Notes under the pieces: model-generated
Told to the model about the DNA's origin: nothing
What the model saw: only the letters and a program-made list of their open reading frames with translations
Database searches by the model: none
In this document: positions 32,742 to 44,400 of the stretch, one piece after another
Layout of the letters: each line of letters begins with the position of its first letter
Position numbering within the stretch: the stretch's first letter is position 1
Program-made: the position numbers and the translations under genes
NCBI GenBank assembly: GCA_022579005.1
Contig: MU401468.1
Coordinates: 150,925 to 214,924 of the forward strand
Source of the DNA: Poronia punctata
Lineage: Eukaryota; Ascomycota; Sordariomycetes; Xylariales; Xylariaceae
DNA length: 64,000 bases
Direction of reading: 5' to 3'

Positions 32742-35642
32742 GTGAAGAACTCGACGATGCCAAGTCCCACGAAGAAAAGGAAGTTGAATGATGGCTCCAA
32801 GAGTACCCTACCATCACGTGGCCTCGAATACTTCTTTTCCAAGCAGAAGAATCAGAATGAAGCTTCCGGTCTCCCTAGTAAAAATGAGAATACAGTTGAG
32901 AGTGCGGCGGGACCTGGTCAGGACCATGGAATGACAGACGAGGAACTTGCCCGAAAACTTCAGGCTGAGTGGGATCGAGAAGACGGCACAGGCTTGAAAA
33001 GGCCAGCCTCCGAGTCGTTACCTCAAGAGCCACAAGTTGCCAGAGATGGGCTTGTCACCGACAGGGCGGGTTCCAGACATGCGGAAGAAGATCTTTCTGA
33101 GGCTGTAAAGATGAGTAAAAGCAAGGGAACACTATCCCTCCAATCTGTTGCGACATCTGTAGACACAGTGTCGGAATCGATACCATTGGACGAAAATCCT
33201 CTTACCTTTGATCCTGGGAAATACATACCACAATTGAAGGCGCATTGGACCAACGATGGCGGTAACGCTTCCTACGCGCTCTTAACCCGCTGCTTCGTGC
33301 TGGTAAGCGGTACCGCTAGCCGGATTAAGATCGTGGATACATTGGTCAACTGCCTGCGAGTTCTGATCGAAGGGGATCCGGAGAGCCTTCTTCCAGCTGT
33401 GAGTCGCGCAGTCTCTGTATACTTACTTCTATCCACTTCTCCTGGATGGCTTTGAACGTGTGGCGGCATGTCGAATTGCGTCTCGAATGTATGGTTACTG
33501 ATAGGGATGAGTTAGGTTTGGCTTTCTACAAACGCCATCTCTCCACCCTATATATCCCTCGAGCTAGGCCTAGGCGGTTCGGCAATTTCCAAAGCTTTGC
33601 GTCAAGTATGCGGGCTCGATAACCGCTCGCTCAAAGCAATCTACGACAAATATGGGGACGCAGGCGACGTAGCGTTTGAAGCAAAGAAGAAACAAAGCTT
33701 CACGCTGAGGGCCCCAAAACCACTTACTATCAAAGGCGTGTACAACTCCCTCGTCAAAATAGCAAGCGCACAAGGACAGGGGAGCGCCGAAGTTAAACAG
33801 CGGCTCGTAGATCGCCTACTCCAAGACGCGCGCGGAGGCGAAGAAAGCAGGTATGTCGTGCGTACGCTCTGCCAGCATTTACGCATCGGTGCCGTGAAAA
33901 CAACGCTCTTGATCGCCTTATCGCGTGCTTTCCTGCTTTCGAGACCGCCGGGTGACTACAAACAGGAACCCGACGATCGCCCAATGCGCTCAACTGACGA
34001 GCTCCGCGCTCTGAAAAAGGAAGATCTGGCGGCGGTATGGGCGCGCGCCGAGGAAATCGTCAAGGCATGCTTTGCGCGACGGCCAAACTACAACGACTTG
34101 ATCCCCGCCATGCTCGAGATTGGCGTTTGTCCGGAGTTGCTTGTCCGCTGTGACCTGACGCTGCATGTCCCGCTGCGGCCCATGCTTGGCAGCATCACAC
34201 GAGATTTGGCGGAGATGTTGACGAAGCTCCAGGGGCGCGACTTTGCCTGCGAGTTCAAGTACGATGGGCAGCGCGCGCAGGTGCACTGCGACGAGAGCGG
34301 CAAGGTCTCCATCTTTTCGCGCCACCTGGAGCTCATGACGGACAAGTACCCGGACCTCGTCACGCTTGTGCCTCGGATCCGTGGCGAAGGCGTCGGCAGC
34401 TTTATCATGGAGGGTGAGGTTGTTGCCGTCGACCAGGCGAGTGGCGAGCTGAAGAACTTCCAGACTCTTACGAACCGTGCGCGCAAAGACGTCGCCATCG
34501 GGAGCATCACCATCGCTGTTTGCCTGTTCGCCTTCGACCTCATGTTTCTGAATGGCCAGCTTTTGCTCGACCGCCCCTTTCGCGAGCGGAGAAGTTTGCT
34601 GCGCTCGTTATTCGTCGAGGTCCCGCATCGGTTCACCTGGGTGCGCAGCATGGACGCCACCTCGCAGGACTCGGAAGCTGTGCTAGACTTTTTCAAGCAG
34701 GCGACCGATTCCAAATGCGAGGGCATCATGGTTAAGATCCTGGATAATCTGCCGAACCTGCCTGCTCCGATACCCACCGATGCCGTCCGTGATCAAAGTC
34801 CGGCAGATTTACAGCTAGGGGATGCGGCCAAAGGGAAGACCAAACTAGGCGAAGCCAAAGGAAAGGGAAAGGAACCGGAGAAGACAGCTTTAGCGAAAGG
34901 CACCCGCCGCAAACCACTGCTCGCAACCTACGAGCCGGACAAACGTCTCGATTCCTGGCTAAAAGTCAAGAAAGACTACAGTTCCTCCTTCGACACGCTC
35001 GACCTCGTCCCCGTTGCGGGCTGGCACGGGCAAGGACGCAAGGCAAAATGGTGGTCGCCCATCTTACTCGCCGTGCGGAACGAGGAGACGGGATCCCTCG
35101 AAGCCGTGTGTAAGTGCATGTCTGGCTTCACGGACGCCTTCTACAAGGCTAATCGGCGGTTTTACGATGACGGCTCTGGCGAAGATGTCGACAAAGAGGA
35201 TATTGTCGTACCGGAGGGTATTGGCAGTCCAGACCAGGCCAGAAGTGAAAGCCAAAGTGCAATGGACGAGGATGACGGCGAGGATGAAGAGGACAGCACA
35301 AGGAGATATAAGAATATCCGCAAGACCAAACCGGGATTCGTAGAGTACGCCGGGTACCCAGATGTCTGGTTCGAGCCACAGGAAGTATGGGAGGTTGCAT
35401 TTGCCGATATCACGCTCTCGCCAACATACACAGCCGCCATCGGGCTTGTGAGCCAGGATCGTGGTCTGAGTCTACGTTTTCCCAGGTTTCTGCGCAAACG
35501 GGAAGACAAGGGCATTGAAGAGGCAAGCACGAGCGAGTTCCTTGCAGGTCTATTCCGCAAGCAGGAGGCCAAGGCGCCTCCGCTGCCTATGAATGACGAT
35601 GACTTGGGAGACAGGGACGCAGATGTTGAAGCTGAGGCATAG
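32742..35642 (+). CDS. CDC9: ATP-dependent DNA ligase I
   Basis: Two exons, 32742-33398 and 33516-35642, with a 117-nt intron; 927 residues from the first ATG, or 922 from the in-frame ATG at 32757, which begins MPSPTKKRKL with a nuclear-localisation-like basic cluster. Near the start GLEYFFSKQ resembles a PCNA-binding PIP box that lacks the usual first Gln. DEELARKLQAEWDRED at about residues 64-80 looks like a ubiquitin-interacting helix. The ligase core follows: the DNA-binding domain, motif I EFKYDGQRAQ with the adenylated Lys codon at 34257-34259, motif IV CEGIMVK, and motif V WLKVKKDY. The oligonucleotide-binding domain ends the protein, interrupted by an acidic Asp/Glu insert and closed with RFLRKREDKGIEEAST. 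The enzyme seals Okazaki nicks and completes excision repair. A Lys-rich linker of about 60 residues between motifs IV and V is species-variable. Ends 117 bp from the convergent epimerase gene. Confidence 0.95.
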
Positions 35643-35759
35643 TGGTTATATGTTAATCTATCAATTTCCGATGTCCGATCCCCAAAAGCTATGAAACGTG
35701 TTACACTTTTATAGGCCCATGTTGGGCCGCAGCCTTCGTCGATAAAGGCGAAGGCTAAT

Positions 35760-36874
35760 TTACTCTTTCCATGCCTTATACACGATGCGGCAGCCATACT
35801 TCTCGCCCTTCTTGAGAAGCATCTGGTTCTTCCACTCATCAACATTGCAAGCGTTCACGAACCGGCTGGGCTCGACGCAGAAACCGCTTCGTGGAGCCCG
35901 AGCCGGCAAGCCTTCAACAGCGGGCACGTCAATATACTTGCCCGTATAATACTGGAAAGCGGGTTCTGTGGCGAGGACTTGGAGGTGGATTTTAGATTCG
36001 GGGTGGTGCGCGTCGACCAGGGCAACGAGGGGTAGGCCGCGTGTATCGATTGGCACCGAGCTTGGAGACGCAGAAGCGTCGACTACGAAGCAGTCGTCGA
36101 TGTCGGGTTCTTGAGCTCCGAGAGTGAATTCTTCGTTGGTGGCCACCTTGGGGAACGTGGTCGGGCCACCTGTTGGGATGCCGCCGTTATCTACCGGTAG
36201 GTATGATGGCGTGCATAGCTTCACTACTGTGCCCTCGATCGACGGCCCGCCGGTTAGGTTGAAGTATCTGTCAGATGGGCCGGTTAGCTTATTCACGCCT
36301 CAAGGCCGCCTACCACGATCCTCGCGATGAATTGGGAAGCTTGAGGAACATACGTGTGGTTGGTCATGTTGATGACGGTCTCCTCAGCACCGCTTAGCAA
36401 CTCGGCTTCGTACTCAATGCCCAGAACAACGACGTCCTTGCCTCCTTCGTTAACCTTTCCAGAGGTGTAATACACCTTCGCTAGCACCTCGCCGGGGAAA
36501 CCCTCGTCGCCGTCCTCGCTTCTCAGCGCGAACTCGACCGTCTCCCCTCCCTTTAAATCCTTTACACCAGGGATCTCCCGGATCCCGACGGGCTTGGGGC
36601 CCTCCCATATCCGCTTACCCCAGCCCTTGACGCCACCGTGTAAGGTGTTGGGTCCGTCGTTGGCGTTGAGGCTGTAGGAATTGGCGCCGTTTAGGGATGC
36701 GAGCTTCGCGTTTGAGACGCGGTTTGCAACCCGGCCGATCGTCTCTCCGAAGAAGGGACCATTGTGTGACTCGTAGAGGGCTTGTGTCGGGAAGCCCTGG
36801 ACGATGTTGACGCCGGCGACCTTGAAGGATTTGATTATGGCACCCAATGGGAGGAATGTTATCTCGTCTGCCAT
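35760..36874 (-). CDS. Aldose 1-epimerase-like (galactose mutarotase family)
   Basis: Two exons, 36874-36354 and 36267-35760, with an 86-nt intron; 342 residues. Seen motifs are GETIGRVANRVSNAKLA near residue 45, NDGPNTLHGGVKGWGKRIWE with the His that binds sugar, and NHTYFNLTGG, which is assembled across the splice junction and carries the second His of the active site in the family. Further on, DDCFVV and PRSGFCVEPSRFVNA with the conserved Glu complete the beta-sandwich enzyme. These enzymes interconvert alpha and beta anomers of hexoses such as glucose and galactose; the true substrate of this fungal subgroup (close to fungal glucose-6-phosphate 1-epimerase-unlike, GalM-like members) is not determined here. 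It is cytosolic by lack of a signal peptide. Convergent with CDC9. Confidence 0.9.
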
Positions 36875-38619
36875 TTTCTCTTCTTCCCTATAAGCTACTG
36901 TGCTTGTCTAGAAGGAGGTGGTAAGTTGAAAGATGGACAAATTGCTGCCTTCACGGTCTTATGGTACAGATACAAACTTGAGAGAAAAGATGCTATAATA
37001 CAAGGGCAAAGGGTCCGAGGAAAATATAGGTTGCTTTCCTTGTTATCTAGTGCGGTATATCTGTTCAGAGATCATGTGAGGCTCAAGTTACATTCAGGCT
37101 ATTATACACGTCTGTGGGGAATCTCGTACGCCCTATATGACGCTATGTATCTTGATTTGTGTAGAAGGGGTGGCCTTATTGGATAGCACGGTCAGCTTCG
37201 TGCTACGATGCTCTCATGAAGGTTGCGGCGGGGTAGGTTTATTAGTTGGCGGGGTAAATTTATTTGAAGAAGAGGTACCTTCCTGTCCTTACCTCATCTC
37301 CATAAACTTCCATTTATGTATCTCTAAATCCTCATCCGCACCAATGGTAGAAGAGAGATGCATTAGAAACAAAGTATTGGAATGCTCAACATACCCAAGG
37401 ACGTAATGTTATATTTATAAAGTTTATAGTACCTCGTGATATATGCAGTATTTCTTGACATCCTCCCCATTTAAGAGTTCTCGGTACGGTATGGATACAA
37501 AGAGTAGAAACTTATTACTTTCTGTACAAAGATTCGGACCAACGCAGACCCCGCATCATGGGCCGCAACTGCCCCATACCTATCTGTAGGTACGGCTGGG
37601 CGCATATGCCTTCCTAATGTTGGGATGGGTTAGTAAAGAAGAGGTCATGCTTTTAAGTTTAAACTTGGATTGGGAGCAGAAGTTAAGAAAGAGATCTAAC
37701 AACTTGAAAATGACGTGGCCTGAGGTTAGTACAGTTGTAAATGTACCTACTTGTGGCCATATGGACAAACCTGGAGTGTAACTTTTTATGGACCAACGTA
37801 GTCTACGAGTAGAGAACCTTGAACCCCACATGCTCGCTTATACGGTTTACCCTTATTAACGGTATCCAGGCAGCTGCCAGGTCAACAGTGTAGGTTAAGG
37901 TTAGAACAAATTAGATATCTAACTTGTTGCTGAAAGGCTCAAGTGTTCACAAAGCAGAGAATGACCAAGGGAGTTGGCGCACCACAACCACTAGCAACCC
38001 TCTAACCTTACCAGGTGGAAGGGGCCCATGCGGCATCGTTATTGGGAAGAGAGCATCTTTTGTGCCACTACTTTCCCTGGGGTATTAAATGCACATATCC
38101 CTGCACTACTGCTGCAGACTTTAGACTTTTGGAGTCGCCATTACTGAGACTTACCTTCTACGATACCCTGTTGGCCACGTACAAGGAGTTTGGTGAAGTC
38201 GAATACCGAGCCAGATTTCATCATCCCGCAAACCCACACAACAACAACCTGGACAACTCATCCAAGCCATTCAAAGCTATCGGCACAACGAATGCACAAC
38301 GCATGCACAACTCAACTCTTGTTTGAAGGCGCCACATTCTTGTGCTGTTGGTGTCTTCTCTTGGTGCCCTCTTTCAAGACCCTTCGCCTGTTTTGCCACG
38401 TTTTGGCAGCTTACTGAGGACCCAGTGTTTCAGTTGCCAACGGTACATCCCTACATAACCTAACATAAACTACCTACCTACTCGTATGTTTGGGATCAGT
38501 CATAATAAGAGCCAGACAGGCCAGATACAAGTGAGGCAACACAACTAGATATATCCTCAGTAACCATCACTATCGTACTTGACATATTATTCTACCAATT
38601 CTCTTGACCACATGTCACT
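36875..38619. other. Divergent intergenic region
   Basis: About 1.7 kb between the epimerase and the hypothetical gene at 38620. AT-rich in the middle (37380-37520), with scattered TACGAGTA-like octamers and no recognised gene. Confidence 0.6.
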
Positions 38620-39708
38620 ATGGCGGAAATCAGAACATCACCCACTGCAACACCAAAGAGGAAGCGGGACTGGGCTGCCGAGATGCACCCGTCCGTCTCC
38701 CCAACCCCTCACCCGTTCTCCAAGGCTATCTTCTCTTTTCAGCCACCAAGCCTCCAGTTGAAGCCATCAGATGGACCAGTCGAGGATGGAAATACCAGCC
38801 CACGGTCCAAGGTGGCCCAGAGATTTGGGGACCTGACGATCCACGGTGATCGTGAGGGTCCAGGTGGTATCGAACGTACCAACACCGGCATGAGCTCCGC
38901 AAGCGGGGGCGGGGCGGCCACTGGTTACACTGAGAACGCACGTCGGGCTGAAAGCGGGAAACTGGGAGTTGTTCCCCGAATGTCGAGATTCAATTTCGAT
39001 GCCGGCGTCAATTCTACTAAGCCGGATATGCAAATGCACATAGACGGCGAGGCCGATACCACCGCTTCCCGCAAACGCACAAAGATTTCTGCTCTCAATA
39101 GAACCGGGGTAGATGATTCTTCTGGCTCTACACAGGACGAAGCGGCAGCACCCACAACAGAAAGCTTTTCTTTCAACGACGCAGTTAATAAAAGCCTTCC
39201 TGTATCCTTGGACTCTGCGGCTGCGAAGCAAGGGAAAGCCGGCCATCCACAGAAGGCCCACTTATCGAGTAATCGAGTGACAGACTCGAAACCTCGTAGT
39301 CGACGCCGGGCCGGTACACCCCCTTTGTCTTCGAGGAAAAAAGTCCTTGCAGCATCTGCAGGAGAGGAGCGAGATGAAGACACCGTTATCATTATTGACC
39401 CGGTGCGTGCTGCTCTTACTTGGCGTGAAGATGAGATCACCATCTACGACCCGGAGGACGAGGACGATGACGGGACCGGTATCAACGGTGTCGGATTCAA
39501 GCCCACTGCCGCCATAGCTTATCAACGTGCGCAGAAGCGCCGTCAGCAACTAGCCGACTATAAGAAACGTGAGGAAAGTGAAGCTAGGGCGAGGAGAACC
39601 CAACGACGAAGGGGACAACCTGGTGGTGCGGTGGAACTGACGAGAAAGCATTCCGTCGTCCGTGTACATTTTTCCGATGCCCCGCCAACGACGGTCATGA
39701 CGACGTGA
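38620..39708 (+). CDS. Hypothetical basic/acidic nuclear-type protein with a conserved-looking C-terminus
   Basis: A single uninterrupted frame of 362 residues. I do not recognise a named family. The N-terminus has TPKRKRDW, a nuclear-localisation-like cluster, and PFSKAIFSFQPPS; residues 60-240 are Ser/Thr/Ala-rich and probably disordered. The C-terminal part is denser and charged: VIIIDPVRAALTWREDEITI, then YDPEDEDDDGTGINGVGFKP, then a probable helix AYQRAQKRRQQLADYKKREE, rich in Arg and Lys, and finally a short strand-like end SVVRVHFSD. This layout (disorder, acidic patch, basic helix) suggests a nuclear regulatory or chromatin-associated protein, but that is inference. No transmembrane segment or signal peptide. 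GC and codon use are like the neighbours. Convergent with COX20. Confidence 0.8.
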   Translation: MAEIRTSPTATPKRKRDWAAEMHPSVSPTPHPFSKAIFSFQPPSLQLKPSDGPVEDGNTSPRSKVAQRFGDLTIHGDREGPGGIERTNTGMSSASGGGAATGYTENARRAESGKLGVVPRMSRFNFDAGVNSTKPDMQMHIDGEADTTASRKRTKISALNRTGVDDSSGSTQDEAAAPTTESFSFNDAVNKSLPVSLDSAAAKQGKAGHPQKAHLSSNRVTDSKPRSRRRAGTPPLSSRKKVLAASAGEERDEDTVIIIDPVRAALTWREDEITIYDPEDEDDDGTGINGVGFKPTAAIAYQRAQKRRQQLADYKKREESEARARRTQRRRGQPGGAVELTRKHSVVRVHFSDAPPTTVMTT

Positions 39709-40244
39709 TGATATGATTCGAGCACTCGACACAAATCTCGTGGCTTACGATATAAACAGCCTACGCCCACATATTGCTGTTTTACTGCCCTTTCCAGATA
39801 TCTAAAATAGCTCTGACCGTTGCTTTTGGTTGTCACGCTTGGCAAGCTAGTTTAATTTCTTTCTTTCAAGTTACCCAGATGATATGTTTACATCTGATAA
39901 TTAAGGGGGGTGGGTTCACGGCGTGTTGGGGAATGAACTGAGCCAGGGGTTCTGGGACATTGTTCTTAGTGGCGTCGTGATGTTGCTTTATTTCTACACT
40001 CTATGGTATGGCCGATATGGGGGGTTTCCATGGGCTTGGGCCGTGATGGCCGCGGAAGGCGGGACGAGGCAAAGAACCTCTGGCGTTTTAGGGATGTTAC
40101 TGTTACAGGGCCGCGTACTATTTTCCGCATGAGCACAATAATACAAAAAGTTAGGGTCGTCAAAAAACGAACAAGCGGGTGGCCCTCCCCAAAAGCAACC
40201 CGCTTGACGGCTAGTTCCAATCAGGAGACCATCCAAATAAATGG
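39709..40244. other. Convergent intergenic region
   Basis: About 540 bp of 3' flanks of the hypothetical gene and COX20. No gene seen. Confidence 0.6.
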
Positions 40245-40862
40245 CTACCAAAATTGATACCAACTTTTCTTGGATGTTTTTGCCTGTTCCGCTGCTGTTT
40301 CTGCTTCTAATTTCTTTAACCGTGCTGCTTCTCTCGCCCTTGCCTTCTTTTCTGCTTGCTGTTGGTTCATGACCTCGACGGCCCGCGCCATGGCAGCACG
40401 CTCTTTGCGCCGCTGCGCCTGGCAATATTCCCATTGTATTATGCTCCCTAGCATAAAGGCGCCGAATGCCCAATTCGCAGCTTTCGGTGCGTTCGCTGCA
40501 GATAATGATATTAGCAGGCTGGAACCCTCCCTTCAGACTGCGAGAACGAGGGACCGCAACGTACCCCCGACGATATATCGCCCCATTCCAAAGGCTGTAC
40601 CGGCCCCTATTCCCGTCATGAGGCCTTCCCTCGCACACGGTATCTGATGTATCTTGAAGAAGTCTTCCGATGATATCGATTCGAACGCTTCTTTGAACGT
40701 CGGTCTTGGTGCTTTTACTGGTTGCGCTTGGGCACCTGGCACCGCGGTAGACGGTACAGTCCTTTCGGGGTTCGAACTATTATTGAACGTCTCGTATACA
40801 TGTGATTCCTTGCCGTTGTCCGACCCGCGCGGCTGCGCAGACGTCTCGTCATTCAGCGCCAT
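40245..40862 (-). CDS. COX20: Cytochrome c oxidase assembly chaperone Cox20
   Basis: Two exons, 40862-40565 and 40495-40245, with a 69-nt intron (40566-40564 boundary region to 40496); 182 residues. The conserved core is EDFFKIHQIPCAREGLMTGI, then a first membrane helix rich in Gly (GAGTAFGMGRYIVG), a short link APKAANWAFG assembled over the splice site, a second helix (AFMLGSIIQWEYC), and a long charged C-terminal helix (QAQRRKERAAMARAVEVMNQ). Cox20 sits in the mitochondrial inner membrane and chaperones the Cox2 subunit during its maturation and copper loading. The N-terminal 60 residues are poorly structured and may include a targeting sequence. Shares a 565-bp divergent promoter region with POL2. 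No lesion seen. Confidence 0.9.
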
Positions 40863-41426
40863 CCTTGCTTAACGACGGCTAATTATCCGCGAGCGGGTTC
40901 CGGGAGAAGTCGTCGTCGGTTTCGAGCTTCGTTGTCCATATGACGGACGCTAACTCGACCTTGAAATCCGCTTTGTAGTTGTCGGGCGCAATTCAGAGCT
41001 TCAAGATCCACACTGGTTATCGCATGTATGCACTAAAAATGAAGGGGTAAGACATAAACGGGGCTCTTTAAACCCCTGCAACCTCCCACTTTTAGCGTGT
41101 CAGGGATGCGCGTCCACCATACCTGCTGCGCGATTGTACCGCGTCTCGCGTTTTCTACTGTAAGTGGATTTCATGTCAATACTGTGATCAAGATTCTATC
41201 TACCAACATACCAAAACAAGACACAAGCCGAATTCTTATACCCTTTTTACTTCAGCATAACCAGTGCCCTTGTTTAATGTACCGAGCGAATTTTCCTTGG
41301 CATCTTTATAGTTATTGAATTTGCCAATGCAGTCTACCTGTCCATCCCATCCGTCCTCGAGTTGTTGATGACCGGCCTTTTATAGAGGAATTCGAAAGCG
41401 TAGAAACGCTCGTCAACCCCACTATC
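40863..41426. other. Short divergent promoter region of COX20 and POL2
   Basis: 565 bp between two start codons transcribed away from each other, so both promoters must lie here. No clear MCB (ACGCGT) cell-cycle box was seen; the sequence is unremarkable. Confidence 0.6.
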
Positions 41427-44400
41427 GTGGCGATTCGACAAGTACAAACAATGCCGAATACCTCGCTCCGGCAACCCCAAAAGGGATTCGCCCATCGGGG
41501 AGGCAAACGCGCCTACCATGGCGGCTCACGCACACGAACCTTTGCGGCTTCCACACGCACCGAGGCCACATCGGCAGACGAAAAGGCCGAGCGGGCGCTC
41601 CTGGCGACACAAATCGACGAGTCCATGGGTTTCTCCCGGTACGAAGCAGGCCGGCCACGGGAAGGTTGGCTCGTCAATGTGCAGCCAACCACGGTGGGAC
41701 TGGGAGACGATCGTGTGCCTGGTGGCCGAGCGGCTCTCGACTGCTACTTCATCGAAGAGGATGGCCAGACATTTAAAGCGACGGTCGAGTACGAGCCATA
41801 CTTTCTGATTGCCGTGCGCAAGGGCCGCGAGAGCGAGGTGGAGGAGTGGTTGAAACGCGTGCCTGGCGGCGGCGTGGTTCGCGGTATTAAAAGGCTAGAG
41901 AAGGAGGATTTGTCCATGCCGAATCACCTGCTGGGTTATCGCCGCACGTTTATGGAGCTGCGCTTTGGCAACGTGTCGGATCTGATGTCCGCCAGGAGAG
42001 ATATCAAGCCAATTGCGGATAAGAATCGCAAGGCTATGGGGACGGTGGATGTATACGCCGAGGTTGCCGCGTAAGTATTTTCCTTCTACATGTTACTGCC
42101 TTTCGAACGGCCCTTTCCGTGAGCCATGAAGAACTGACAATTTCGTATAGTGAGCAAGCCGGCTTCGACCTCTTTGATGATTCACGAGATGATGATAGAC
42201 GACAGAACACTTCCTTTTCAGATGCGAGCGACTACATAGTCGATATTAGAGAATACGATGTTCCATACCATGTAAGAGTAATGATAGATATGAGTGAGTG
42301 TTGCGCCTCCAACCATTCTACTACGAAGCTAACGTGATTTTAGATATTCGAGTAGGAAAATGGTATTTCATAGAGGCGAAACATGGGGTTACCAAGATTA
42401 CTCTAAACGAGGAACGTCTGGTACAAGCAGACCCGGTCGTGATGGCCTTTGATATCGAGACGACGAAGCTGCCGCTCAAGTTCCCAGATGCAGCGATAGA
42501 TCAGATTATGATGATTTCATACATGATAGATGGCCAGGGTTTTCTTATTACCAATCGCGAGATTGTGTCAGAAGACATATCCGACTTCGAATATACGCCA
42601 AAACCCGAATATCCAGGTCCCTTTATGATTTTCAACGAGCCGGACGAAAAGGGCCTGATCGAACGATTCTTCTTGCATGTAAAGGAAGCGAGACCGACTG
42701 TCATCGCCACTTACAACGGAGACTTTTTCGATTGGCCTTTCGTCGAGGCCCGAGCGAGTGTCAACGGCATTGACATGTATCGCGAAATCGGATGGAAAAA
42801 AGACGGCGAGGACATATACAAATGCACATACGGCGTTCACATGGACTGTTTTGCATGGGTCAACCGAGACTCGTACCTGCCACAAGGAAGTCGAGGCTTG
42901 AAAGCCGTCACTGTCGCCAAGCTGGGATACGATCCGGACGAACTCGATCCAGAGCTGATGACACCATACGCGAGCGAGAGACCGCAGACGTTGGCGGAGT
43001 ATTCGGTCTCGGATGCTGTGGCGACATATTATCTGTACATGAAGTACATCCATCCCTTCATCTTCTCGCTCTGTACCATCTTGCCGCTGGGAGGCGACGA
43101 CGTATTGCGGAAAGGAACGGGTACGCTGTGTGAAATGTTGCTCATGGTGCAAGCGTACAAAGGAGAGATTGTGCTGCCCAACAAACATGAAACCCCAAAG
43201 GAAGCCTTTTACGAGGGACATTTGCTGGATGCCGAGACATACGTAGGTGGCCACGTCGAGAGTATCGAGGCAGGCGTTTTCCGCGCAGATATTCCCGTCA
43301 ACTTTGCCGTCGATACAGGTGCGGTTGATGAGCTCATCCGGGACTTGGACGCGGCGCTGAAGTTCTCGATCGAAGTGGAAGAGAAGAAATCACTTGATGA
43401 TGTTACCAACTACGACGAAGTCAAGGAGCACATCGTATCACGACTAAATCAGCTCAAGGAAACGCCGAACCGACTCGAACGACCACTAATCTACCATCTT
43501 GACGTGGCATCCATGTACCCTAACATCATGACGACAAACCGACTGCAGCCAGACTCGATGATACAAGAGTCAGATTGCGCGGCATGTGACTTCAACCGGC
43601 CGGGAAAGACATGTGACCGACGGCTCCCTTGGGCCTGGAGAGGAGAATACGTGCCGGCAAAGAAAGACGAATACAACATGATCCGACATGCGCTGGAAAA
43701 TGAAACCTTTCCTAGTAAACGACCGGGCATGCCACCGCGGAAATTCCAAGAGTTACCTGAAGACGAGCAAGCGGCGCTTGTCAAGAAGCGTCTTACCGGT
43801 TACAGCCAGAAAGTGTACCACAAGATTCGTGAGCAGACGACAATCGTTCGAGAGGCCATTATATGTCAGCGAGAAAACCCTTTTTATATCGATACGGTCC
43901 GAGACTTCCGAGACCGGCGATATGACTACAAAGGCAAGGCGAAAGTATGGAAAGGCAAGACGGAATCACTCAAGGCCTCTGGTGCCCCAAGTCAAGAAGT
44001 GGACAATGCGAAGAAGCTGATCGTCCTCTACGACTCGTTACAGCTTGCTCACAAAGTCATTTTAAACTCTTTCTATGGCTATGTCATGCGCAAGGGTTCT
44101 AGATGGTACTCGATGGAAATGGCTGGCGTGACGTGCTTGACGGGTGCGACCATCATTCAGTTGGCTCGATCACTCGTCGAAAGACTAGGTCGCCCCCTGG
44201 AACTCGATACTGACGGTATCTGGTGTATGCTTCCGGCTACATTTCCGGAAAACGTTGCTTTCAAACTCAAGAACGGGAAGAAGCTTGTGGTCTCGTATCC
44301 TTGTGTGATGTTGAATCACTTGGTTCATGACAAGTTTACAAACCATCAGTACCAGACATTGGTCGATCCCAAGAGTTTCAAGTATGAAACATCCAGCGAC

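Noticed and set aside
34088..34777. 229-codon open frame on the - strand
   Set aside because: Antisense to the CDC9 catalytic domain, which has an intact motif order on the + strand.
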